Below, piece after piece: positions 54,662-63,224 of a DNA stretch of 64,000 bases. Position numbers and translations under genes: made by a program. The stretch comes from Rathayibacter rathayi (lineage in GTDB: Bacteria > Actinomycetota > Actinomycetes > Actinomycetales > Microbacteriaceae), in the NCBI RefSeq assembly GCF_004011095.1, contig NZ_CP028129.1, positions 2,914,001-2,978,000 on the forward strand, written 5' to 3'. The notes beneath the pieces are model-generated. The model searched no databases. It was not told the origin of the DNA and saw only the letters and a list, made by a program, of their open reading frames with translations. Position 1 is the stretch's first letter. Every line of letters begins with the position of its first letter.

Positions 54662-56038
54662 TCAGCGGCTCAGGAGTTCGCCGGAGACGACGTCGGCCTC
54701 GACCTCCTCGAGGGCTCGGCCGCGGGTCTCGGGCACGCGCTTCCGGAGGAAGACCAGTGCGAGCAGGCCGACGGCGCCAAAGAGGAAGAACGTGCCGGTA
54801 ATCCCGACTCCGGAGACGAGGGTGGGGAGGAATAGGCCGAGCACCGCATTCGTGATCCAGTGGCAGAAGATCGCGATGCCGACGCCCACTCCGCGGATCC
54901 GCAGCGGGAAGATCTCGGACAGCATCACCCAGGTGACGATGTTGAGGAACGTCTGCATGCTGCCGACGAAGGCCACGACCAGCACCAGGATCACGAACGG
55001 CCGCGCGGGAGTGCCGACCGGCAGGGCGACGGACGCGATGCCGATCAGGAAGTGCATCGCTGTGGTCAGGGAGTAGCCGAGCAGGAGCGTCGTGCGGCGA
55101 TTTATCGTCTGCATCAGCCGCAGGCCGATCAGGCCGCCGATCACCGCGATTGCGCCGGGGGCGATATTAGCCACCAGTGCGCCGTCGTGGTCGAAGCCCG
55201 CCTCCTTCAACACCGACTGGCCGTAGTACATGATCGAGTTGATGCCGGTGAGCTGCTGCGCGACTCCGATCCCGATGCCGACCAGCAGGATGCGCACCGC
55301 CCAGCGCTCGCGCAGCGCCTCGAACAGCGGCACCTGAGGGCCCTCGGAGGCGCCGATCGAGCGCTCGATTCCCTCCACCTCCTCCTCGGCCCGCTCGGGA
55401 GTGCGGATGGTGCTGAGCACGCCGAGCGCCTCGTCGCGGCGGCCGTGCGCGAGGAGCCACGGCGGCGACTCCGGCACGCGGGTCATACCGACCAGGAGCG
55501 CCGCGGCCGGCAGTGCGGCGACGGCGAGCATGATCCGCCACACGCCGGGCAGTTCGCCCCAGACGGTGCCGATCACGGCGTTGCTCACGAACGCGGCGAG
55601 CTGGCCGATCACGATCATCAGCTCGTTGCGACCGGCGAGCGAGCCGCGGATCTCGGACGGCGAGATCTCGGAGAGGTAAACCGGGACGACCACCGAGGCG
55701 CCGCCGACAGCGAGGCCGAGCACTGCGCGGCCGAGGACCATCACTGCGAAGGTCGGCGCCACGACGCAGACGAGCGCTCCGACCAGCAACAGCACCGCGA
55801 GCAGGCGGATCGTGCCGCGCCGGCCGATGGCATCGGACAGTCGTCCGCCGGAAATTGCGCCGATCGCGGCCGCGAACAGGAGCGAGCTGGTGACGACTCC
55901 CTCGGTCAGATCGGTGAGCCCGAGCTCGGCCGACATCGGCTCCAGCGCGCCGTTGATCACCCCCGTGTCGTACCCAAACAGCAGCCCTCCCAGGGTCGCA
56001 ACGAGCGCAATAAAGCCGAGACGCCGGGAGGTGGTCAT
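54662..56038 (-). CDS. Sugar-porter MFS transporter (IolT/XylE-like)
   Basis: 458 residues from ATG 56038; an ATG at 56056 would add six residues. Twelve helices are expected with sugar-porter signatures: GGLLFGYDTGVINGALEPM at helix 1, GRRGTIRLLAVLLL after helix 2 (D/GRR motif), RVPESPPWLLAHGRRDEAL (PESPRWL-like, after helix 6), QQLTGINSIMYYGQSVLKEA for helix 7 and RVPETRGRALEEVE at the end (PETKG). It imports a monosaccharide or polyol by proton symport; the QQLTGIN string is typical of hexose or inositol carriers. Confidence 0.92.
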   Translation of the reverse strand: MTTSRRLGFIALVATLGGLLFGYDTGVINGALEPMSAELGLTDLTEGVVTSSLLFAAAIGAISGGRLSDAIGRRGTIRLLAVLLLVGALVCVVAPTFAVMVLGRAVLGLAVGGASVVVPVYLSEISPSEIRGSLAGRNELMIVIGQLAAFVSNAVIGTVWGELPGVWRIMLAVAALPAAALLVGMTRVPESPPWLLAHGRRDEALGVLSTIRTPERAEEEVEGIERSIGASEGPQVPLFEALRERWAVRILLVGIGIGVAQQLTGINSIMYYGQSVLKEAGFDHDGALVANIAPGAIAVIGGLIGLRLMQTINRRTTLLLGYSLTTAMHFLIGIASVALPVGTPARPFVILVLVVAFVGSMQTFLNIVTWVMLSEIFPLRIRGVGVGIAIFCHWITNAVLGLFLPTLVSGVGITGTFFLFGAVGLLALVFLRKRVPETRGRALEEVEADVVSGELLSR

Positions 56039-56054
56039 CCGCTCACTCTGGCGC

Positions 56055-56530
56055 ATCGCCGCGCACCGAGGGAACCCCGGCCCGTCGAGGGAGCCACGAG
56101 TAGGGGGCGGTCTCGACGGTTCGGGGTTCCCTCACCTGCTGGATGAGGGCGGCGACCACCAGCCCGAGCAGCTGCGGGACCGGTACGGCCGTGACCGTGA
56201 TGGGCGCGGTGGCGGTCGGGGGCGACGGCGTCGGCGTGATCGTTTGGCCGGCGCCGACTCCGAAGAGCGGCCAGATGCCGTCGAGCTGCACAGACACGCT
56301 GCGCCGGTCGCCCGGCAGTACGCTGGGGGCGTCGTCGGCGACAACGGGGGCGGAGGCGCCCTGGGCGCTCGCCAGTCGAGCAGCAGGCGCACGTTGCCCG
56401 TGTTCACCACGTCGGCGACGAGCGGGAGCGAGCCGGGTTGGAACGGGTTCAGGAGAGGCGGTCGTCGCCGGCGAAGTCCTCGATCGAGAAGGAGGGGCCA
56501 CCTCGCCGGTCACGCGGGTCATCGCGCGGA
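56055..56530 (-). pseudogene. Remnant of a DUF916/WxL-like secreted protein
   Basis: Fragments in successive minus-strand frames read in order: NPFQPGSLPLVADVVNTGNV, RLLLDWRAPRAPP, then VVADDAPSVLPGDRRSVSVQ, LDGIWPLFGVGAGQTITPTP and the membrane segment PVPQLLGLVVAALIQQV. The order is that of actinobacterial DUF916-like surface proteins. The N-terminal two thirds, including a signal peptide, are absent, and at least two frameshifts are present. It lies just upstream of the sugar transporter start. Confidence 0.6.
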
Positions 56531-56595
56531 AACGGTCCGGCTTTCGACGCCGACGTTCGCTCCGCCGGCCTCGGCTCTCTTCCTACTTTTGATTC

Positions 56596-56984
56596 GTGCG
56601 GATTGGGACAAATGTGAATCGAGCTAAAGAGCAGGCGCGGGACTTGTGGAGAGGACTGGGCTTCGTTCTCGGCGGACTACTTGTTGTCGCGGGAGCTGCG
56701 ATCAACATCTTTGCGGGTGCTTTCTGGGACCCGACAAGGAATGTTCTTCTCAAGGAGCGGGATCGGTAGTCGGTGGTTCAACACTTCCAGTGAACGTCTT
56801 CTGCGAAAATGGATCGGCCCTTGTTGGGCCTGGAGTCACTGCGATGATTGTCATCGCTCTTGGTCTCGGGATTGCGTTTTTCACGTTGAGCATTCTTCTT
56901 CGGGTGCGATTCCTCTCACTGAGGATCTGCGTGTGGATGAGCGCTAGTGTTTTTGGGGCGTGCCTACTTCTCTTGTTGGTCTAG
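56596..56984 (+). pseudogene. Two-helix membrane protein, low GC, apparently split by a frameshift
   Basis: GTG 56596 opens a 57-codon frame with a membrane helix (GFVLGGLLVVAGAAINIFAG) ending at TAG 56767. A second frame continues with VGGSTLPVNVFCENGSALVG and two hydrophobic stretches (VTAMIVIALGLGIAFFTLSI, WMSASVFGACLLLLLV), ending at TAG 56982. A frameshift near 56,740 joins them. GC is clearly lower than around it. I do not recognise a family. Confidence 0.5.
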
Positions 56985-57338
56985 TTTCGTTGAAACCGGG
57001 ATGCCTCTCAAAACACTCGACCGATTGAATGCTAGCGCGCATGGCATAACACAAGATGGCGGTTGCTCTGAGAGAACAAAATCGCCAGGCCCGCTTCTGA
57101 TAAAAACCGCCACGCACTCACCTTCAGCATGAGCTGTCGGAAACGCTCGGTGCTCCACAAGCCACACCATGCCGCGTCGTTACGACGTTCGTTCCTGCTG
57201 TGCAGGAGGTGCAGTGGGCGCCCGCTGGCGCAGCGCCGGCTCACAATGCCGCCGCGAACAATTCCAGCGGCGCAACAGTGCGCCGGCTGCCTTCGGTGAC
57301 GATCCGGCGCGAGGCGCAGTGGACCGCGATCCAAGCGC
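56985..57338. other. 354-bp gap, no gene recognised
   Basis: GC is lower from 56,985 to about 57,140 and rises afterwards. Frames on both strands lack starts or familiar motifs. It may be residue of the low-GC segment. Confidence 0.5.
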
Positions 57339-58028
57339 TCAGGGGGTGTCGGCGCGGACACGGACCTCATCGCCCTCCAGAGAGAAGCGCAGGCCGGTGC
57401 CCACCGGGAATCGCTCGCGCAGCGCCTCCGGAGCGTCCGACGTGACGGTGAACTGCGCGACCGCCGGAAACGCACCGGCCGTGCAGCCCTGGAAGAACGG
57501 GCCATCCTGCGGATCGACGGTGCGCACGATGTACAGGCACGAGCCGGTACTCGGGGAACGCCGTTGCCGGACGACGGTGAGACCCGCGTCGCCGGGTCGG
57601 CTCTGCCTCACGACGGTGAGCCCGCCGAAGTCCTCCGTGGTGACCGAGCCGTCAAAGCCCAGTCCCTCCCAACCGGGGATGTCGGTCCCGTTGGTCAGCG
57701 GCAGTACGGCGATCTCGCGGCCGGGCGGCTCCGGCGCTCTCGTGACGAAGAGGGTGGCGGCGACGGCAGCCGTCAGCAGCAGCGCCGTCGTCCAGCCGAG
57801 GACGGTCCGGGCCCGAGCGGAGCGCGGAGCAGGGGTGTGCTCGGAGTCGGGCTGTTCGACCGCGGGAGCTGCCACGTCGGGCGGGGCGGCCTCGTGTGCG
57901 ACGGGCCGAGCCCCGGCCTCGAGCGCGACCAGCCGAGCACGCGCGAGCGGATCGCGGTCGATATCCGGGCGGCGGCCGTAAGCGCGCCGCCTCAACTCGG
58001 CGAGTTCGTCCCTACCTCGGTCGTCCAC
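57339..58028 (-). CDS. Single-helix membrane protein of unknown function
   Basis: 229 residues from ATG 58028. A cytoplasmic leader of about 75 residues (RDELAELRRRAYGRRPDIDR) precedes one helix (VLGWTTALLLTAAVAATLFV), and the external part follows (IPGWEGLGFDGSVTTEDFGG, LTVVRQRRSPSTGSCLYIVR) with two cysteines that may pair (SCLYI, QGCTAG). The tail is beta-rich. The leader is typical of actinobacterial conserved membrane proteins, but I cannot name a family. Confidence 0.75.
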   Translation of the reverse strand: MDDRGRDELAELRRRAYGRRPDIDRDPLARARLVALEAGARPVAHEAAPPDVAAPAVEQPDSEHTPAPRSARARTVLGWTTALLLTAAVAATLFVTRAPEPPGREIAVLPLTNGTDIPGWEGLGFDGSVTTEDFGGLTVVRQSRPGDAGLTVVRQRRSPSTGSCLYIVRTVDPQDGPFFQGCTAGAFPAVAQFTVTSDAPEALRERFPVGTGLRFSLEGDEVRVRADTP

Positions 58029-58050
58029 CCCCGGATTCTCGCAGGCCGAG

Positions 58051-58127
58051 GGTTCGCAACCGAGGTTGAGAACTGGCAGAAGGCCGGAACCGGCACCTTA
58101 TGTCGATGCGGGCCTCGGTTGCGAACC
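58051..58127. repeat. Palindrome F, 15-bp perfect arms
   Basis: GGTTCGCAACCGAGG (58051-58065) and CCTCGGTTGCGAACC (58113-58127) are perfect complements around a 47-base loop. A related inverted pair lies inside the propeller gene at 42,904-42,976. Confidence 0.85.
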
Positions 58128-58132
58128 GATCG

Positions 58133-59778
58133 TCAGCACGCCGCGGCGGCGTGAAGCAGATCCAGCAGATACGGCGCCACGATCTGCGGCGAGATACGCA
58201 GGTCCAGGAGGAGGAACGGCCGCTCGACGGGGTCTCGTCCGGTCCACACCGCAAGGGCGCCCAGGTCCGCCATCGTGCGGACGACCACGCCCTCGGCGCC
58301 GAGGCTCGCGGCGACTCCCGCGAAGTCGACCTCGGGGATCAGCATCGGGCCTTCGGCGAGGCCCAACGCTCCGTAGACGTTGAGTTCGGCACCGTAGGCG
58401 GCGTCGTTCCACACCACGGCGACGCCCCGGCCGGCCGCCACGCGGATGGCGGACTCGAGATCGGCGAGTGCCATCAGGCCGCCGCCGTCGCCGGTGACCA
58501 GGACCACCGTCGTTTCCGGTCTCGCCAGCGCTGCCCCCACCACCGCCGGGATCCCCAGGCCGACCGCCTGGAACGCGGTGCCGAGGGTCACCAAGCGCTC
58601 GGGTGAGGTGTGCGGCCAGTGCATGATCGGCCAGCCGAGGAAGTGCCCGCCGTCGGTGACGACGACGCGGTCCTCCGGCAGGAGTTCCGCCAGCGCGACG
58701 GCTGTGGAACGCGGATCGAGCCGGCCGTCCGCGGCCCGCTGGTCGCCTTCGTCCCGGGCCAGGTGGATGTCCGGATCGACGCAGTCGCGCCACACGCCCT
58801 GCGAGCGGCCGCGGGTGCGCAGCTCCGCGACCAGGGCCTCGGCGACCAGGCGAGCGTCGCCCCGAATGTAGTCGTCGACTCGGATGTCCGTCGCGGCTGC
58901 GGTGATGTCGACCTGAATGACGCGGGTGCCGGGGGCGAACAGTCCACCGGACCGCAGGAAGTGGCGGTCCAACGAGGAACCGACCACAAGCGCGAGGTCG
59001 GCGTCGTGCACGAGCGAGAGCGCCCCCGTCGCACCGAAGCCGCCCAGTACTCCGACGTCGTGGCTGCGGGAGGGGAAGGTTCCCAGACCGAGGACGCTCG
59101 ACGCTGTGACGGCCCCCGTGAGGTCGGCGAGTTCGCCCAGAGCGCCCCGGCGTCCGCGAGCCAGGCACCACGGCCCGCGACGAGGAGGGGGCGTTCGGCC
59201 GCCGCGATCATCGAGGCGAGGCGGTCGATCTCAGTGGAGCAGGGTACCATCGGCGCCGCCCGGCGAAGGACCTGCACCTCCGGCAGCGCTGCGGCGTCCG
59301 CGGCGGCGAGATCAGCGGGGATCGCCAGCACCACCGGGGTCCGCTCGGCGAGAGCGTGCTCGATTGCGCGGACGGTCGTGTAGGCGGCGTCACGGGTGCC
59401 GGCGGTGAAGGTCCGCACCCCGGCCGCCCGCGCCATCGCCGACTGGTCGACGCCCCAGGGGCGCTTCCCGGTGCTCGGCTCGTCGCCCGCGACGAGGAGG
59501 AGCGGTGAGCGCGCGAGCGCTGCCTCGGCCAAGGCGGTGAGGGTGTTGGTGAAGCCGGGCCCGCAGGTGGTGGTGGCCGCTGCGAGACCGCCGCCGGCGC
59601 GGAAGTGGGCGTCGGCCGCCACGACGGCACCGCCCTCGTGACGGAGTGGGATGAATTGTGCCCGGGGATGGCGTTCCACGGCGTCGATCAGGTGAGCGTT
59701 GCCAGCGCCCATCACTCCAAAGACGTGGCGGACGGAGAAGGCGAGGCTGTGAGCGACGTGCGCGGAGACCGAGGGCAT
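58133..59778 (-). pseudogene. Thiamine-diphosphate enzyme (acetolactate synthase-like), one frameshift
   Basis: From ATG 59778 (MPSVSAHVAHSLAFSVRHVF) the first half reads FGVMGAGNAHLIDAVERHP and LRHEGGAVVAADAHFRAGGG with the catalytic Glu of the PYR domain. Near 59,143 the sequence GALWANSP breaks the expected frame; in the next frame ALGELADLTGAVTASSVLGL continues and the second half follows intact to 58,133 (ALVVGSSLDRHFLRSGGLF, VTGDGGGLMALADLESAIRV with the ThDP-binding GDG). A single-base loss explains it. Apart from that the gene has normal length (about 548 codons). Either a recent pseudogene or a sequencing error. Confidence 0.75.
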
Positions 59779-59950
59779 GCGACCTTTCGAGGGGGTACTG
59801 ATGCCTCGCCAGGCCGAGGTCACCAGCCGTCAACGCTGACAGCACCGCGTCGGGGAGTCCAGAGTGGTCCTCTCAGAGGAGCCGGAGTGTGCTCTGAGGA
59901 CTCGGAGCGCTGCGGGCGGCCGGGGCTGGTGGAGTTCCTCGGGCGGCCGG

Positions 59951-60475
59951 TCAGTCGTCGTCGAGGTCGTCGTCGTCGCGATCGGCCGCGATCATCTCGA
60001 CGATGGTGTCGACTGTGAGCCAGGGGCCGTTACTGACCTCGCCGATTTTCTCGGCCGCCGAGAGCGGATGCGCCCATCCGTGGAGGGCCTGCAGGCCCAG
60101 CACCAGGTTCTCGCGGAGGGAGAGATCGCCGATGATCCCGTCTTCGCGCCGGTTCTCGCTCGAGTGCGCGATGCGGTGCCGCAGTCCCGAGACCGGGTCG
60201 GAGATGCGGGCCGGCTCGCCGTCGATCAGCACCTCGCCGGAGTCCGGCTTCTCCACTCCGCTCACCAGCGACGCCAGCTCGGTGCGGCCCGAGCCGAATA
60301 GGCCCGCGAAGCCGACGATCTCGCCGTGGTGCAGCTCCAGATCGGTCGGGCCCACGGCGCCGCGGCGGCCGATGCCGTGCGCGCGGTAGATCGCCGGGCC
60401 GACGGGCTGGCGCCGGTGCTCGCGAAGGAGGAGCCGGACCTGCTGTTCCCACGACAGGCTCGGCTTCCGCGCCAT
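59951..60475 (-). pseudogene. Fragment of a sugar ABC ATPase (RbsA/MglA type)
   Basis: A 174-codon frame from ATG 60475. From about residue 35 it matches the second ATPase half of RbsA/MglA proteins: GEIVGFAGLFGSGRTELASL (Walker A-like), then IAHSSENRREDGIIGDLSLR and ENLVLGLQALHGWAHPL. The first ATPase half, Walker B and signature motif are missing. The first 30 residues and the Asp-rich tail (AADRDDDDLDDD) look unrelated, so deletions probably joined foreign ends. It is not functional as a transporter ATPase. Confidence 0.75.
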
Positions 60476-60528
60476 CGGGATACCCCAGACAGCTCAGAAC
60501 TTGGACGCACCAGAACCTGGACGCCCAC

Positions 60529-60578
60529 AAAAAAGGCCCCTCCCAGGTGAGCATCGCGGAGAGCCTGGGGAGGGGGCC
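60529..60578 (-). terminator. Orphan Rho-independent terminator on the minus strand
   Basis: On the minus strand GGCCCCCTCCCCAGG pairs with CCTGGGAGGGGCC and is followed by TTTTTT (plus-strand A run 60529-60534). It would stop a transcript coming from the right, but no minus-strand gene lies immediately to the right. It probably belonged to a lost gene. Confidence 0.8.
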
Positions 60579-60768
60579 GAGTGATGTCACGGTATCAAAC
60601 GTTGTCCGCTGGTGACTGACCTGGCGCGCAAGCGGCCGCTGCTGTGGCGACACTCCGTTGCGCACATGCCTGCATCACCGCTCCCCCTGCATGACTGCGG
60701 CCATTCCCGTGCCGGTCACCGCTCATCGACTGCGGGCGGGCGGCGCGGCGGGTACTGTCGGGAGCCAT

Positions 60769-61350
60769 ATGGCACGCGACAACGAACCGACCGTCACCCT
60801 CACCGATCCGCTCGAGGAGCGCCTGCGCGCGCAGGTGGCCCGGGAGGGGGAGCGCGTGGTCGCCCTGCGCTCCGCGGCCCTGCTCACCGGCGGCTACGAG
60901 GGCGAATCCTTCCTCCTCACCGTGGGCGGTGAGCACGCGGAGGGCATCCTCCAAGGGGCGCCCTCGCTGTACTGGCCCGAGCTCTGGGGCGCCCGCGCGC
61001 TGCTCTACGTCTGGGACGATGCCGCCGCCGACGCGGTGACCGCCGGACTCGCGAATCCGTCCTGGCGCGTCCGCGAGATGTGCGCCCGCGTCTGCGCCGA
61101 GCGCGTGCTGGGCGGGCAGAAGAAGCTGGCCCGGCTCACCACCGACGAGCACCCGCGGGTCCGTGCGGCGGGAGCGCGAGCGCTCGTGGCGGCGGCCGTG
61201 GCGGGGATGTCGTCGGGTCGCGATGAGAAGGGCGAGTTCGCGGCGAGCGTCGACGGCACGCTGACGGGAATGCTCCGTGACCCGGACCGCGACGTGCGCC
61301 GCGCCGCGCAGCAGGCGGCCGACGTGCTGCGGGAGGCGCGCTCGGCCTGA
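60769..61350 (+). CDS. HEAT-repeat-like protein
   Basis: 193 residues from ATG 60769 with ggagcc upstream. The chain carries helical pairs with LYWPELWGARALLYVW, SWRVREMCARVCAERVLGGQ, DEHPRVRAAGARALVAAAVA and DPDRDVRRAAQQAADVLREA, the pattern of HEAT or PBS-lyase repeats. These serve as protein- or nucleic-acid-binding scaffolds; the related AlkD group binds DNA, but no catalytic residue is visible. It is monocistronic. Confidence 0.78.
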   Translation: MARDNEPTVTLTDPLEERLRAQVAREGERVVALRSAALLTGGYEGESFLLTVGGEHAEGILQGAPSLYWPELWGARALLYVWDDAAADAVTAGLANPSWRVREMCARVCAERVLGGQKKLARLTTDEHPRVRAAGARALVAAAVAGMSSGRDEKGEFAASVDGTLTGMLRDPDRDVRRAAQQAADVLREARSA

Positions 61351-61494
61351 GCGCACTGCCCGCGGCCGAGCTGACCACCACGACCAGCAGGTCGGGGAGC
61401 AGCGGCAGGAGCGGGCCGCGGCGAACCGTCCCGGCAGGAGGCGGACGCCTCGCGTGCGCCCAGGCGCGGGGGACGGACTGCAGGAGCGGCGGGG

Positions 61495-61900
61495 TCAGCC
61501 GCCGACGGTGGAGCCGAAGCCGGACTTGCCGGAGGAGCCGAAGCCGCGCCACTGCTGGATCAGCTGCTCGTGCAGGCTGTTGAACTGGTCGGCGTCCGGC
61601 CCCTGCGTCTCGAGCAGCCACTGCCGCTGGGCCGCGGCCGTCTCGACCAGCGAGGTCGGGGTGTCGGCGTTGAACTCGAGCAGCTTCACGGTGCCCGCGT
61701 TGTCGTAGGCGAGATCGAAGCGGCCGTGCCGCACCACGCGCTCGCACGCCTCCATGCACAGGTCGAAGAGTTCCGATGTCGCGCGCTCGAGGAGGTCCAC
61801 CTCGGCCGGGGTGAAGGAGTAGGCCGCGGACTCGTTCCAGTACGGCCGCCCGCCCTCGGCGGGGAGATCGTAGAAGCTGAAGCCGACCTCGTCTGTAAGT
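61495..61900 (-). pseudogene. Glutathionylspermidine synthase-family gene with an internal deletion
   Basis: On the minus strand EVGFSFYDLPAEGGRPYWNE and SAAYSFTPAEVDLLERATSE match the start of the family, then CMEACERVVRHGRFDLAYDN. In intact members two separate HGRFD/YGRFD sites are about 30 residues apart; here they are merged, so recombination between the two GRFD-coding repeats has removed the piece between. LLEFNADTPTSLVETAAAQR and GPDADQFNSLHEQLIQQWR follow, then an unrelated GSSGKSGFGSTVGG tail. The start and C-terminal two thirds are absent. It cannot be active. Confidence 0.75.
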
Positions 61901-61988
61901 GGGGGTGCGGTGGAGGTCGGGGGTGCGCGGGAGGGCAGGGGCGGCGTTACCCACCGCGCTAGCCTCGATGCGAGCGAAAGGCCTGGCC

Positions 61989-63224
61989 ATGACCGCACCC
62001 CTCCCGCTCGCGGGCGTCCGCGTCCTCGAGCTCGGCAACTTCATCGCCGCACCGACCGCGGGGCGGCTGCTAGCCGACTTCGGCGCCGAGGTCATCAAGG
62101 TGGAACGGCCGGGCACGGGGGACGAGCTGCGCCGCTGGCGGCTGCACGAGGGCTCCGAGACGTCACTCCTCTTTCACACCATCAACCGCAACAAGCGCTC
62201 CGTCACGCTCGACCTGCGCACCGACGAGGGCCGCGACACCGTCCGCCGGCTGGTCGCCGAGTGCGACGTGGTGCTCGAGAACTTCCGCCCCGGCACGCTC
62301 GAGCGCTGGGGGATCGGGCCGGACGTGCTCGACGAGGCCCGCCCCGGGATCGTGATCGGCCGCATCTCCGCGTTCGGGCAGACCGGCCCGCTCTCGGCCC
62401 GTCCCGGGTTCGCGGCGGTGGCGGAGGCGATGGGCGGGTTCCGCGAACTCGTCGGCGACCCCGACCGGCCGCCCGTGCGCGTGGGCGTCTCGATCGGCGA
62501 TTCGATCGCGGGTCTATACGCGGGCTACGGAGTGATGATGGCGCTGTTCCAACGCGAGACCCGCGGCGCTGCGGGGCTTGGCCCGGCGCCGCTGGCGGAG
62601 CGGGTGGTCGATGTGGCGTTGCACGAGGCGATGTTCTCGATGACGGAGTCGCTGATCCCCGACTACCAGGCACACGGGATCGTCCGTGAGCGCGTCGGCG
62701 GACGGATGGAGGGCATCGCCCCGACCAACGCCTACACCTGCGCCGACGGGTCGAGCATCGTGATAGCGGGCAACGCGGACGCGATCTTCCAGCGGCTGAT
62801 GGTGGTGATCGGCCGCAGCGACCTGGGCGAGGATCCCGCGCTCGCCTCGAACGAGCAGCGCTGGCTGCGGCGCGACGAGCTCGACGCGGCGATCGGCGAG
62901 TGGACGGCGGGCCGCACCGGCGCCGAGGCGCTCGCGGTCCTCGACGACGAGGGGGTCCCCTCCGGCCCGATCTACACCGCCGCCGACATCAGTGCGAGCG
63001 AGCAGTACGCGGCGCGCGGCATGATCCAGCCCTTCGATGTCGAGGACCCCGGCGGCACGCTCCGCGGCGTCGGCTTCCCGGGGATCGTGCCGGTGCTCGG
63101 CGGGCGCTCGCTCCCGATCCGCTCGCTCGCGCCGGAGCTGGGGGGCGATACGGAGGAGGTGCTGAGGATGCTGCGGGGCGCCGATCCTGCTTCTCCCTCC
63201 GCTGCCGAGGAGGCCGGGCGATGA
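61989..63224 (+). CDS. CaiB/BaiF-type CoA transferase (family III)
   Basis: 411 residues from ATG 61989, with gaaagg eight bases upstream. Family III features: LAGVRVLELGNFIAAPTAGR, FGAEVIKVERPGTGDELRRW, NRNKRSVTLDLRTDEGRDTV and a probable catalytic Asp in VGVSIGDSIAGLYAGYGVM (about residue 167). The C-terminal part has MEGIAPTNAYTCADGSSIVI. It moves CoA between carboxylic acids. It overlaps the lyase gene by four bases, so both act in one pathway, perhaps breakdown of a branched or dicarboxylic acid such as itaconate, citramalate or a leucine product. Confidence 0.92.
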   Translation: MTAPLPLAGVRVLELGNFIAAPTAGRLLADFGAEVIKVERPGTGDELRRWRLHEGSETSLLFHTINRNKRSVTLDLRTDEGRDTVRRLVAECDVVLENFRPGTLERWGIGPDVLDEARPGIVIGRISAFGQTGPLSARPGFAAVAEAMGGFRELVGDPDRPPVRVGVSIGDSIAGLYAGYGVMMALFQRETRGAAGLGPAPLAERVVDVALHEAMFSMTESLIPDYQAHGIVRERVGGRMEGIAPTNAYTCADGSSIVIAGNADAIFQRLMVVIGRSDLGEDPALASNEQRWLRRDELDAAIGEWTAGRTGAEALAVLDDEGVPSGPIYTAADISASEQYAARGMIQPFDVEDPGGTLRGVGFPGIVPVLGGRSLPIRSLAPELGGDTEEVLRMLRGADPASPSAAEEAGR

